Shown: positions 1-6,626, counted from the first letter of the stretch. The stretch: 44,676 bases of DNA from Clostridia bacterium (GCA_017397695.1 JAFQIF010000059.1:1-44676), one strand, 5' to 3'. Made by a program: numbers and translations. Notes: generated by a model from the letters alone, not told the origin.

Positions 1-102
1 AAGAACGAGCGTACACATCCCGAACAGCGCAATGCAAAGATTGAATTCGTTGATGTGAGTTCGTCTGGCGGACGTCCGGCTCAAGGACAATTTGCTTTCT
101 AA
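1..102 (+). CDS. C-terminal end of an element gene, partial
   Basis: Frame 1 is open from the window edge to TAA at 100-102 and encodes 33 residues ending in GGRPAQGQFAF. The 5' part lies outside the window. The short, glycine-rich, aromatic-ended tail is loosely like the flexible tail of a single-stranded DNA-binding protein, but it lacks the usual acidic run, so I assign no function. It is the last gene of whatever transcript enters from the left. Confidence 0.5.
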   Translation, partial: KNERTHPEQRNAKIEFVDVSSSGGRPAQGQFAF

Positions 103-341
103 TCGTTCACAAGACGGATTGAGCGTCCGCACACAGGACACTCAATCCGCTCAGCGGTCAAAACTGTTCGCGCAAGAATATAGAAATAAATAACATATAA
201 AGCGACAGATACGGGGCTACAGATAATAACAAATAATGCGGGGAGACCCCGCACCCCCGCGCGCCCCGATGCCAAGGCATCGGGCCTCGCATCAAAAGAA
301 GAAAGAAAAGAATAACGTGTTTGAGCAGATGGCGGGCGCAT
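99..341 (-). CDS. Possible small membrane protein with a CxxC knuckle
   Basis: An 80-residue minus-strand frame has one hydrophobic segment (about residues 35-57) followed by the C-terminal motif ECPVCGRSIRL, which looks like half of a zinc ribbon as seen in small cysteine-rich proteins of mobile elements. Against it, no good ribosome site is visible, and the N-terminal third crosses two strong palindromes (238-252 and 265-284), so the true start may be further inside. It overlaps the stop of the preceding gene by 4 bases in convergent orientation. It may be a real short gene or a chance frame. Confidence 0.3.
   Translation of the reverse strand: MRPPSAQTRYSFLSSFDARPDALASGRAGVRGLPALFVIICSPVSVALYVIYFYILARTVLTAERIECPVCGRSIRLVND
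238..284. repeat. Two adjacent short palindromes
   Basis: GCGGGG-AGA-CCCCGC occupies 238-252 and CCCGATGCC-AA-GGCATCGGG occupies 265-284. Both are perfect stems of 6 and 9 bp with tiny loops. Neither is followed by a T run on either strand, so a simple terminator role is not supported. They could stop or stabilise the transcript of the gene ending at 102, or be protein-binding sites. Confidence 0.5.
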
Positions 342-563
342 TCCTCAATTCTTCTTCTCTTGATTGCTCTTCATTTGCTTATCTGGTGAGAGCAAATCGA
401 AGGAAAAAACAGCATCCCTGAAAGAGTGAAGGGACACAGATAAAGAAACCGGGGCGTTTGCACAGCGGAGAATCATCTGCACAGCAGACGCCCCCATTTT
501 CTTGGACAATGGTATTCACTTGTATTACGCTCTTTCTCATGGAACTATGAAGGGAGTGAAACT
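342..563. other. Intergenic stretch before the small-gene block
   Basis: Apart from the hairpin at 451-500 I see no supported gene here. A plus-strand frame at 236-421 has no ribosome site and no recognisable protein. No convincing promoter boxes precede the gene at 564; the best -35-like TTGGAC lies near 503 with a poor -10. Confidence 0.4.
451..500 (+). terminator. Terminator-like hairpin
   Basis: GGGGCGTTTGC at 451-461 pairs with GCAGACGCCCC at 484-494 (11 bp, one G-T pair) around a 22-nt loop, followed by CCATTTT. The T tract is short, so termination may be weak. It separates the left-hand gene from the block starting at 564. Confidence 0.4.
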
Positions 564-719
564 ATGCAAGACATTACAACACTAACAGTCCGTCTTCCGA
601 AAGAAGACAAAGAAACCCTAATGAAGTATGCGGAAGACCACGATCTGTCCGCATCGCAGATTGTGCGGCAGCTGATCCGCAAGCATCTGTTCCACTGTAA
701 TATACTTGAAAACTATTAA
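564..719 (+). CDS. Small ribbon-helix-helix DNA-binding protein
   Basis: The 51-residue product has a short strand (TLTVRLP, residues 6-12), then two helices (KEDKETLMKYAEDHD and ASQIVRQLIRKHL). This is the ribbon-helix-helix fold used by MetJ/Arc/CopG-type repressors and relaxosome accessory proteins. The strand would contact DNA as a dimer. The start ATG follows AAGGGAG at 550-556. It heads a run of tiny genes and its TAA overlaps the ribosome site of the next one, so they are probably co-translated. On a mobile element it could regulate transfer, copy number or a neighbouring gene; which one is not visible. The family call is firm, the role is inference. Confidence 0.75.
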   Translation: MQDITTLTVRLPKEDKETLMKYAEDHDLSASQIVRQLIRKHLFHCNILENY

Positions 720-733
720 AGGAGAAATGAAAT

Positions 734-1033
734 ATGAATTACAATAAAGCACGCGCCTCTGCAATCAAACACGGCATGCAGATGAGCGCCGCAATGAGCA
801 GCGAAAACCCATACCACGGCATGCACATTCAGTAGTTTTGCGAATACGCTGATGCTGTTGCCGAAGGCGCAGCCGACGATATCAAGAAAGAGATTCCGGC
901 TGCCGTGAAGGATGAAGTTCACAAGCAACTAACCAGCCGCAAGGTGGAAATCGAGATCGACAAGTAGAGCATGAAAAAGGCGCAAAAGGCTATTGAAGAC
1001 GTTTTTGCGCCGCTGAAGAAGTGGTTCAAATGA
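734..1033 (+). pseudogene. Small element gene interrupted by two in-frame TAG codons
   Basis: From ATG 734 (AAAGGAG 9 nt upstream) the frame runs 99 codons to TGA at 1031-1033, with TAG at 833-835 and 965-967. Read through, the product is a charged, helical protein: an Ala/Met-rich N-terminus, an acidic middle with KKEIPAAVKDEV, a basic C-terminus with APLKKWFK. No frameshift is present, and neither TAA nor TGA occurs inside. The final TGA overlaps the ATG of the next gene as ATGA, as for translationally coupled genes. Either the gene is recently damaged, or TAG is read as an amino acid when the element is expressed. The middle 43-codon block has no ATG of its own, so it is unlikely to be a separate gene. 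Function unknown. Confidence 0.6.
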
Positions 1034-1155
1034 ATATGACACGACTTAAGCAGAGGCATATTGACAACGCTTGCCTCGCCGATCTGATTGACGAAGGCCT
1101 GATCACGCCAGAGCAGGAAGAAGCTCTGATGGAAGAGTTTGAAAAGAACTTATAG
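1030..1155 (+). CDS. Small hypothetical element protein
   Basis: A 41-residue product rich in acidic and helical residues, containing LADLIDEGLITPEQEEALMEEF. It starts at ATG 1030, overlapping the TGA of the preceding frame, so it probably depends on that gene's translation. A second ATG lies two codons in. It ends in TAG (1153-1155), the only TAG I find used as a terminator for an intact gene in the window. Reading through that TAG would give a tail that overlaps the next gene out of frame, so stopping is the more likely reading. No known family recognised. Confidence 0.55.
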   Translation: MNMTRLKQRHIDNACLADLIDEGLITPEQEEALMEEFEKNL

Positions 1156-1177
1156 ATTGCAATGGAGACAAAAGGCT

Positions 1178-1291
1178 ATGCAACAGCCCAAGACATCCAT
1201 CCATGTCCGAGATCTGAAATTCTCAGACGACTTAGTGGGAGTAAAGACCACGCCGGGGCCGCTTTCCACTTTTGATCTGGAAAAGTCCTGA
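1178..1291 (+). CDS. Small hypothetical element protein
   Basis: A 37-residue product (begins MQQPKTSIHVRDLKF, ends FDLEKS). A GGAG at 1164-1167 lies about 10 nt before ATG 1178. The composition is protein-like, and it follows the small-gene block in the same direction with a terminator 25 bp after its stop. It is shorter than automatic gene callers usually accept. No family recognised; function unknown. Confidence 0.45.
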   Translation: MQQPKTSIHVRDLKFSDDLVGVKTTPGPLSTFDLEKS

Positions 1292-1315
1292 AACACCCGG
1301 CCTCCTATACGCCAA

Positions 1316-1367
1316 AGGGACAGCCCTGCGCAGGATCGCGCGGGAGCTGTCCCTGATTTTTATTTTT
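1316..1367 (+). terminator. Rho-independent terminator
   Basis: AGGGACAGC at 1316-1324 pairs perfectly with GCTGTCCCT at 1346-1354, followed by GATTTTTATTTTT. It ends the 564-1291 transcript. The T tract runs into the 3' end of the convergent XRE gene, which stops at 1360. Confidence 0.85.
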
Positions 1368-1569
1368 CGTCAGGAATGTATTCCATGATGTCACCCGGCT
1401 GGCAGTTGAGCACAGTGCAAATCTTGTCCAGCACGGCAACAGGCACTTCTTTGATGCTTCCGGTACAGATCGCGGAAACGGTTGACGGACGGATTCCGGT
1501 TTGCTCTGCCAACTGCTTTTGATTCATGTCTTTCATGGCCAATTGTACTTTAAGACGAAACTTAATCAT
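1360..1569 (-). CDS. XRE-family repressor (Cro/CI-type)
   Basis: A 69-residue protein that is essentially one lambda-repressor-like helix-turn-helix domain: NQKQLAEQTGIRPSTVSAIC forms the first helices and recognition helix, and KICTVLNCQPGDIMEYIPD is the typical end of this compact family. ATG 1569 was chosen because AGGTG sits 6 nt upstream in the transcript; an upstream GTG is in frame but lies inside that site. It is transcribed away from the gene at 1756, and the space between holds two promoters and three copies of an AACGnnAAACG motif. This implies it represses both its own promoter and the rightward operon, like a lysogeny-type switch. It lacks a LexA-like peptidase domain, so any induction would need a separate antirepressor or protease. 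Confidence 0.9.
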   Translation of the reverse strand: MIKFRLKVQLAMKDMNQKQLAEQTGIRPSTVSAICTGSIKEVPVAVLDKICTVLNCQPGDIMEYIPDEK

Positions 1570-1594
1570 CAGAATCACCTACTTTCAATTGCAG

Positions 1595-1623
1595 ATTATA
1601 TCACGTTTCCCGTTTTCTTGCAA
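1595..1623 (-). promoter_or_regulatory. Promoter of the XRE repressor
   Basis: Read on the minus strand: -35 TTGCAA (1618-1623), 17-bp spacer, -10 TATAAT (1595-1600). The operator copy at 1600-1614 fills the spacer right next to the -10 box, so the repressor can shut off its own promoter. Confidence 0.8.
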
Positions 1624-1698
1624 CGTATTGAGGAAAATATTTTCGCAAAACGGCACGAAATTAACGCGAAACGATTGACAAATAACGTTAAACGTGAT
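1600..1698. promoter_or_regulatory. Three operator sites of the element switch
   Basis: The motif AACGnnAAACGtgAT occurs as AACGGGAAACGTGAT (minus strand, 1600-1614), AACGCGAAACGAT (plus, 1663-1675) and AACGTTAAACGTGAT (plus, 1684-1698). The outer two extend to a perfect 12-base inverted match (1597-1608 with 1690-1701). The middle copy abuts the rightward -35 box, the right copy fills the spacer up to the -10. This is the layout expected of operators for the XRE protein encoded alongside. Binding is inferred. Confidence 0.7.
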
Positions 1699-1703
1699 AT
1701 ACT
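1675..1703 (+). promoter_or_regulatory. Rightward promoter of the element operon
   Basis: A perfect TTGACA (1675-1680), a 17-bp spacer and TATACT (1698-1703) make a strong sigma-A promoter facing the 1756-3495 genes. Two operator copies overlap or touch its boxes, so it should be tightly repressed while the XRE protein is present. Confidence 0.88.
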
Positions 1704-1755
1704 TATTCATGTAAGGAACAAACAACAAAAACAATCCGCAAGGAGGAACACGAAA

Positions 1756-2025
1756 ATGTCTAACCCGAACATGGAAGCCAAGGTCAAAGAACTGATGGAG
1801 CTTAAGCGCATGCGCGAAGAGCTTGACGCCGAAATCTCTGCCGCAGAGGACGAGATCAAGAAGGTCATGGGCGACGAAGAAACGCTTCTCGCTGGCGCGT
1901 TCAAGGTCGATTGGAAGACGGTCATCACCAGCCGCATCGACACCACTGCCCTCAAGAAGGCTCTGCCGGAAATCGCGGAACGGTTTATGAAGCAGACCAC
2001 AACCCGACGCTTCTGTGTGAGGTGA
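1756..2025 (+). CDS. Conserved small element/phage protein
   Basis: An 89-residue protein with an N-terminal coiled coil (KVKELMELKRMREELDAEISAAEDEI, residues 9-34), then AGAFKVDWKTVITSRIDTTALKKALPEIAERF and a TTTRRF ending. This arrangement resembles a family found in clostridial phages and integrative elements, often near recombination genes; I recognise the pattern but cannot attach a function. AAGGAGG lies 9 nt before ATG 1756. It is the first gene of the operon under the repressed promoter at 1675, and its stop overlaps the ribosome site of the next gene. Confidence 0.8.
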   Translation: MSNPNMEAKVKELMELKRMREELDAEISAAEDEIKKVMGDEETLLAGAFKVDWKTVITSRIDTTALKKALPEIAERFMKQTTTRRFCVR

Positions 2026-2030
2026 TAAAG

Positions 2031-2234
2031 ATGAACAAAGAGATCAATCTTCACCGCTTGCGACTTGTGATTCGCGGTGCTCTGGACTATCTCAACCGCG
2101 ACGGCGGCGATATCAATGAAGCCCTGACCGCACAAGGCAAAGTACATCTCAACACTACGATGGAAACCATCGAAACCGCTCTTCTCTGGCTGAGAAGGAT
2201 GGTCGAAGACGCTCTCTCGGAAGAGGAAAAATAA
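2031..2234 (+). CDS. Small helical element protein
   Basis: A 67-residue protein predicted to be mostly helical, with a hydrophobic helix ETIETALLWLRRMVEDAL near the end. GAGGTGAT, overlapping the stop of the previous gene, serves as its ribosome site 5 nt before ATG 2031, so the two are coupled. No family recognised. It lies between the coiled-coil protein and the structured leader of ardC, in the early operon of the element. Confidence 0.65.
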   Translation: MNKEINLHRLRLVIRGALDYLNRDGGDINEALTAQGKVHLNTTMETIETALLWLRRMVEDALSEEEK

Positions 2235-2236
2235 AA

Positions 2237-2360
2237 GTCTGAATGCTCTGCAAAGCATCCAGACCAGCCCCAAAGAGACTGCAATCTCTGGAAGGGCAAG
2301 CAACCCCGAACCACTACGAACAGGGGAGCAAGGACATTCTACCACAAGTCTTTGCTCCCC
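2237..2360 (+). promoter_or_regulatory. Hairpin-rich leader of ardC
   Basis: Three hairpins fill the gap before ardC. Hairpin 1 (2237-2264) has stems GTCTG/CAGAC and ATGCT/AGCAT around loop CTGCAA. Hairpin 2 (2267-2297) has AGAGA/TCTCT around the same loop CTGCAA, with outer GCCC/GGGC. Hairpin 3 (2323-2360) is a 13-bp stem GGGGAGCAAGGAC/GTCTTTGCTCCCC with one wobble. No T run follows, so it is not a terminator. The ribosome site AAAAGGAG comes 8 nt after hairpin 3. Control of ardC translation is inferred. Confidence 0.5.
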
Positions 2361-2382
2361 GCAATCAAAAGGAGCAAAGCAT

Positions 2383-3210
2383 ATGGACATTTACGCGGAA
2401 GTCACGAATCGAATCATCAACCAGATGGAACAGGGCATCATCCCTTGGCAGAAGCCGTGGATCGCAAGCGGCAACGCCATCAGCAGGGCAACCGGCAAGT
2501 CCTATTCTCTCTTGAACCAAATGATCCTTGGACGCGGCGGCGAATATCTGACCTTCGCCCAGTGTCAGAAGGAAGGTGGCAAGGTTCGCAAGGGAGAGAA
2601 GTCGCAGATGGTCGTGTTCTGGAAGTTCATCGAACAAGAGGACGAAGAGACGCACGAAAAGAAGCAAGTGCCGTTCCTGCGCTATTACAAGGTGTTTCAC
2701 ATCGACCAGTGCGAAGGCCTGACCGCGAAGCATATGCTCGAACTTCCGGCGACTGCAAAGCCTGACGAAACCGCAGAGAACATGATTGCCGCATATGCAC
2801 AGCGGAGCGGCGTCACGATCAGACATCAGGAAGGCGACAGAGCGTTCTATCAGCCTTCAAGCGATACGGTTGTTCTTCCGCTCTTGGCACAGTTTGCGGA
2901 GACCGCAGAGTATTACAGCACAGCGTTTCACGAACTGACGCACAGCACAGGCCACGCCAGCCGCTTGGATCGTCTGAGCAAGACCGCATACTTTGGTTCT
3001 GAGGCGTACAGCAAGGAAGAACTGATCGCGGAGATCGGCGCAGCGGCTCTGGTTAATCATGTGGGACTTGAAACGGCGAACAGCTTCCGCAATAGTGCAG
3101 CGTATGTGCAGAACTGGCTCAAGGTTCTGCGCGATGACAAGCGGTTCATCGTGAGCGCAGCAGGTAAGGCTGAGAAGGCTGTGAGCATGATCTTGGGAAC
3201 GGCGGGTTGA
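2383..3210 (+). CDS. ardC: ArdC-type antirestriction protein
   Basis: The 275-residue product has the ArdC N-terminal domain (residues 1-115: MDIYAEVTNRII, IPWQKPW, SYSLLNQMIL, EGGKVRKGEKSQMVVFWK), which in characterised relatives binds single-stranded DNA, followed by a metallopeptidase-like domain with FHELTHSTGH (near residue 185) as zinc ligands and an EELIAEIGAA segment as the downstream acidic helix. ArdC proteins protect incoming DNA from restriction during transfer, and some target host factors. ATG 2383 has AAAAGGAG upstream. The gene follows a structured leader and belongs to the repressed rightward operon, so expression when the element is induced or newly transferred would make sense. 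Confidence 0.92.
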   Translation: MDIYAEVTNRIINQMEQGIIPWQKPWIASGNAISRATGKSYSLLNQMILGRGGEYLTFAQCQKEGGKVRKGEKSQMVVFWKFIEQEDEETHEKKQVPFLRYYKVFHIDQCEGLTAKHMLELPATAKPDETAENMIAAYAQRSGVTIRHQEGDRAFYQPSSDTVVLPLLAQFAETAEYYSTAFHELTHSTGHASRLDRLSKTAYFGSEAYSKEELIAEIGAAALVNHVGLETANSFRNSAAYVQNWLKVLRDDKRFIVSAAGKAEKAVSMILGTAG

Positions 3211-3240
3211 TCCCGCCTTCCCCATATGGGAGAAAATACG

Positions 3241-3498
3241 ATGGAAGAAAGCTATCTCTGGAAGTCTGGTATTGCACAGTATGAAATGCGGCTTCTGATT
3301 GAAGGTGCTATTGCTCTATATGAGGATGAAGCATCATCTCTACTGTCTCTTGCGATGAAGGCTCAAAGGTATGAAGCGGCAGACGCATTTGAAGCTATTG
3401 GATCAGCTCTGTATTCTTTGAGAAATCATGTGCGAGAATTGCAAAAAGCACACAGAACGGAAGTGCTTCGCGAAGTGGATGCCGTGGAACAGGCGTAA
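3241..3498 (+). CDS. Small helical element protein
   Basis: An 85-residue, nearly all-helical protein with alternating acidic and hydrophobic positions (YEMRLLIEGAIALYEDEASSLLSLAMKAQRYEAADAFEAIGSALYSL). ATG 3241 was preferred over ATG 3226 because GGGAG sits 8 nt before it, inside the longer frame. It lies directly after ardC in the same direction. The paired helices around the YEAADAFEAIG segment suggest a small helical bundle, but I do not recognise the family. Confidence 0.7.
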   Translation: MEESYLWKSGIAQYEMRLLIEGAIALYEDEASSLLSLAMKAQRYEAADAFEAIGSALYSLRNHVRELQKAHRTEVLREVDAVEQA

Positions 3499-3634
3499 AA
3501 ACAAACATTTGGAAGCTTATACAGTCACCATGGGGCTGGATCGCCGCAGAAAACACGGTAAAAGCGTAAAAGAAATCGGTAAACGAAACGATTTGCAGCG
3601 ATCCACCTTTTCTTTTACATAGGAGGTCAGAACG

Positions 3635-4219
3635 ATGAAGAATTGGGGCTATGCGCGTTGCTCGACGAACGAGGACAAGCAGGATATCAACAGGCAAATC
3701 CGCGAACTGAAAGCCGCAGGCGCGGACGAAGTGGTTTTTGAATATGAACACGGCGATGCCAAAGTGAAGAAGAATCTCCATATGCTCTTGGATACGGCGA
3801 CTGAGGGCGATACGATCATCACTCTTGAGGTCAGCCGACTGAGCAGAAGCACAAAGCAGCTGTGTGAGATCATCGACGTCATCAAGGACAAGAAGCTGAG
3901 ATTGGTCATCGTGGGAAGCATCACGATTGACTGCCGGAACGGCGAAATTGATCCTATGTCAGCGGCGTTCATGAAGATGGCTGGCGTCTTTTCGGAGCTT
4001 GAGCTTCAAATGATCCGCGCAAGGGTTCGCTCTGGCGTCAGGAATGCACAGAGCAAGGGCGTCAAAGTGGGTCGCAAGCCCACGACGAAGGATGATATCC
4101 CGGCGATCTTCTATAAGCATTATCCTGCTTTTGCTGCGAAGCAGATGAACGTAAGTGAGTTGGCGAGGATATGCGGGCTGAGTAGGCCGACAGTGTATAA
4201 GTATTTGAAATTACTATAA
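3635..4219 (+). CDS. Serine recombinase (resolvase/invertase)
   Basis: A 194-residue site-specific recombinase. The catalytic domain (residues 1-135) opens with WGYARCSTNEDKQ, where Ser10 is the predicted nucleophile, and includes EVSRLSRSTKQL and AGVFSELELQMIRARVRSGV, the last leading into the long E helix. The C-terminal 50 residues form a Hin-like helix-turn-helix (MNVSELARICGLSRPTVYKYL). Its length fits the small resolvase/invertase class rather than large serine integrases. AGGAGG lies 8 nt before ATG 3635. It might resolve multimers of the excised circle or invert a segment; no paired recombination sites were found in the window. Confidence 0.92.
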   Translation: MKNWGYARCSTNEDKQDINRQIRELKAAGADEVVFEYEHGDAKVKKNLHMLLDTATEGDTIITLEVSRLSRSTKQLCEIIDVIKDKKLRLVIVGSITIDCRNGEIDPMSAAFMKMAGVFSELELQMIRARVRSGVRNAQSKGVKVGRKPTTKDDIPAIFYKHYPAFAAKQMNVSELARICGLSRPTVYKYLKLL

Positions 4220-4257
4220 AAAGCAATGGCTGCTGACATTGTTGTCAACAGCCATTG
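4218..4257 (-). terminator. Terminator of the cargo gene (minus strand)
   Basis: CAATGGCTG...CAGCCATTG at 4224-4257 forms a long stem, with TGACA/TGTCA continuing inward after a bulge. On the minus strand it is followed by GCTTTTTA, a proper T tract. It ends the 4260 gene and separates it from the convergent resolvase gene. Confidence 0.8.
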
Positions 4258-4259
4258 TA

Positions 4260-5144
4260 TCATGTATCAAGCATATCCCATTCGCAACCAAGAACCCATC
4301 GTAATGCGGATAGCTTTCCATTAAGCATACCCCATTCAAAATCGCTATATGGGCCGAGGTTTTCATCGCCGTATTTTTCAATCATACGCTTCTCTGCTTC
4401 CATTGCACCTTTCCATATATCTGGATTGACCTCAGTATCGCCATCTTCGATACTGCTTTTTAGCATCATGTGACGGTCAAACCAGATTTTGTCAAAAAAC
4501 TCTTCAGAGGCATCAATGATCTCTTCTTCGCTCCGCATTTCATCATCATAATCATCATCCTGCATAGCTTTGGTTGTGTGGATTTGCTTGAACGAATCCA
4601 AACTGACGGAGAGTTGCTGGATCATTTTCTCCATGCGTGATAGCCGATCATCTCTGACAGCAAAAAAGGCCAATTGTTCTTCGCTTGTCATTTCTATATC
4701 CAGAAATTCTAAGCGTATGCCGTAAAAAGCTGGACTATTCAGCATTTGAGCGATACGTTCCAGATGGTATATACGAACGTCAACTTCTGGATTTATGTCA
4801 GCAAGCTGTTTTCGTTCACCTAATCGTAACTCTTGGTTTGTGACGAAGGCAATCCCCGCAGCTTCATTGGCTGCAACGCCTTGCAAGTCGTGCTTGTATT
4901 TTGCGAGGATATCCGAAAAGGACTGTTGTCCTCGCGGGAAATAGACTGCCCCGATCCACTTTTTCCCTTCATAGGACAAAGCCATATCCTTTAATCCATC
5001 TGGCCCACCCAGGGGGTGTGAAGGATCGACACCTTTATAGCCGTCGTTACTCAGAATCAACGCGCTCAGGCGTTCAGCCGCAGCTTGGCCTTTGTCCCAG
5101 TTCAGGAGACGATACCATACTTCTCTTCCGTCGTTCATTCTCAC
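4260..5144 (-). CDS. Predicted nuclease-like cargo protein, possibly defence-related
   Basis: A 294-residue soluble protein. Residues about 18-100 resemble the core of restriction-endonuclease-like proteins: LSALILSNDGY, then PLGGPDGLKDM and KKWIGAVYFPRG, where active nucleases normally carry D...(E/Q)xK. Here the lysine position is replaced by Y-F-P, so activity is doubtful. The middle reads YGIRLEFLDIEMTSEEQLAFF, a conserved-looking signature, followed by a short coiled coil, an acidic linker and a helical end with EWGMLNGKLSALRWVLG. GTG 5144 was chosen because GGGAGG lies 9 nt upstream; ATG 5138 is the alternative. It has its own promoter and terminator and sits between integrase and resolvase, the usual place for cargo. 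Confidence 0.6.
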   Translation of the reverse strand: MRMNDGREVWYRLLNWDKGQAAAERLSALILSNDGYKGVDPSHPLGGPDGLKDMALSYEGKKWIGAVYFPRGQQSFSDILAKYKHDLQGVAANEAAGIAFVTNQELRLGERKQLADINPEVDVRIYHLERIAQMLNSPAFYGIRLEFLDIEMTSEEQLAFFAVRDDRLSRMEKMIQQLSVSLDSFKQIHTTKAMQDDDYDDEMRSEEEIIDASEEFFDKIWFDRHMMLKSSIEDGDTEVNPDIWKGAMEAEKRMIEKYGDENLGPYSDFEWGMLNGKLSALRWVLGCEWDMLDT

Positions 5145-5277
5145 AGTGTTACGCCTCCCTGACAGTAATTGCATATCAATTATATCAAACCACTGTACGT
5201 TTTTCCAGTGATTTGCAGAAAGGGTAAAAGAGAAGGATTTTGTTGCAAAACAATGATCTTAGCGGATTATTTAATAA
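5145..5277 (-). promoter_or_regulatory. Promoter region of the cargo gene
   Basis: On the minus strand a TATAAT lies about 40 nt upstream of GTG 5144 (around 5180-5185), with a weak -35 (TGGAAA) 17 bp further up. Transcription would start just upstream of the ribosome site. This lets the cargo gene be expressed independently of the integrase that precedes it. Confidence 0.6.
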
Positions 5278-6519
5278 TTACAAGTCAAACGCCTCCGCAT
5301 ACCTCTGCGTCGCAACCTTCATCTGCCGCAGATCCGCCTTGACATAGAAGTTCAGAGTCGTGGACGCATCCGCATGCCCCAATATCTCCTGTACACTCTT
5401 GATGTCCGCGCCGTTCTCAAGGAGCAGTGTCGCGCATGTGTGCCGCAGATCGTGGGGAGAAATGCCCTGCAAGCCGATTCTTCGCATGAAATGCGTGATC
5501 TTGCGCGTTGCCGTGTTCGGATCGCGGGGCTGGTAGGGACTTTCAAGCCCTTCAAAGAGGTACATGTTCTTGATGATCTGGTTGGGATGGCGTTGGATCG
5601 CGGATCGTCTGAGCAAAAGCAGTTCGTGTTTGACGCCTTCCATGATCGGAATGGTGCGGATGCTGCATGGCGTCTTCGGTTCCGCGACAAGGATGCCGCT
5701 CTGCTTGGTGTACGTCACATTTCTGGAAATGTGCAGCGTATTCTCTTCAAAGTTAAAGTCCTGCCACTGCAAGCCAAGGCATTCTCCGCGCCGGATTCCC
5801 GTCGTCGCCATGAGCAGCATCATGCAACGGTATTCGGGCTTGCATTCGCGGATTGCACTGAAGAAGATTCGCGCCTGATCCTGCGTGAGCGCATCCACTG
5901 GGCGTTTGACCGTTCGCGGCGCGTCCACCTTCTTGATCGGATTCTTCTCGATGAACTCCTGCTTCTCCGCGTAGTTAAAGATGATCCTCAGGATGTCGTA
6001 ATGATGCTTGATGCTCTTCTCCGAAAGCGTCCTTCCGTCAGGGGCGTGATACTCGTCACGGAGATATTGCAGGTATCTCATGATGTCGATGGACGTTATG
6101 TCCCTGAGTCTTTTGTCTCCAAGCTGGGGCAGAGCCACGCGCATCATGAATCCGTACATGGCGACGGTAGATGGTCTCAGACCGCCCGCAATGACCTTCA
6201 GGGGCAGCCAAACCTGTTCGGTAAAGTAGCGGAAGGTTTCCTCTTCGGGTACGATCTCAGGCTCTTCAGGAGCTTCACAGGGGATAGGCGTCGGCGTCGC
6301 GAATTCGCCGTGTTCTGGCTGGTTTCCTTTGATCTCTTGCTCCCAGCGATAGGCTTCAGCCTCTGCCAGCTTGCGGGCTTTGGCATAGCTCAGACCATTT
6401 GGCGTTTTCCACGTCGTCGTTTTGTACTTTTGTGTACCCGAATCGTCCCTTCCAATGCACAGCTGAAATTTGAACGCGATAACCTTTCCATCCTTCTTTT
6501 TCTCAGTAATGGTTGACAT
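5278..6519 (-). CDS. int: Tyrosine recombinase (element integrase)
   Basis: A 413-residue integrase with an N-terminal arm-binding domain (about 1-60, KFQLCIGRDDSGTQKYKTTTW), a helical core-binding domain (FTEQVWLPLKVIAGGLRPSTVAMY) and a C-terminal catalytic domain. Visible catalytic motifs are TGIRRGECLGLQW (first Arg), HDLRHTCATLLLENGA (His-x-x-Arg), LGHADASTTLNFY (second His and the Tyr nucleophile). The build is that of Gram-positive conjugative-element integrases. ATG 6519 is preceded by AGGAG at 8 nt; a longer frame reaching 6720 would read through the tRNA and is spurious. It starts 149 bp from the tRNA-Pro 3' end and points away from it. No separate excisionase gene is obvious in the window. 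Confidence 0.95.
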   Translation of the reverse strand: MSTITEKKKDGKVIAFKFQLCIGRDDSGTQKYKTTTWKTPNGLSYAKARKLAEAEAYRWEQEIKGNQPEHGEFATPTPIPCEAPEEPEIVPEEETFRYFTEQVWLPLKVIAGGLRPSTVAMYGFMMRVALPQLGDKRLRDITSIDIMRYLQYLRDEYHAPDGRTLSEKSIKHHYDILRIIFNYAEKQEFIEKNPIKKVDAPRTVKRPVDALTQDQARIFFSAIRECKPEYRCMMLLMATTGIRRGECLGLQWQDFNFEENTLHISRNVTYTKQSGILVAEPKTPCSIRTIPIMEGVKHELLLLRRSAIQRHPNQIIKNMYLFEGLESPYQPRDPNTATRKITHFMRRIGLQGISPHDLRHTCATLLLENGADIKSVQEILGHADASTTLNFYVKADLRQMKVATQRYAEAFDL

Positions 6520-6626
6520 TTTCACAGCTCCTTTTTGTGTGCATTCAAGGCGCTGTGTACCCGCGTTTTTGAAAAAGTGTACCCTGCCGTACAGTATTCC
6601 TAAACTTTTGGAATAGAAGATAAAAG

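Noticed and set aside
1156..1275. Read-through extension of the 1030 gene past its TAG
   Set aside because: It would overlap the 1178 gene out of frame and has no conserved look.
3593..3621. TTGCAG-17-TACATA as a resolvase promoter
   Set aside because: Transcription would start after the AGGAGG ribosome site, so it cannot serve this gene as read.
3428..3622. Frame ending in TAG before the resolvase, in phase with it
   Set aside because: The resolvase has a clear AGGAGG and a family-typical start at 3635, and the upstream codons are not protein-like; a third recoded TAG is not supported.
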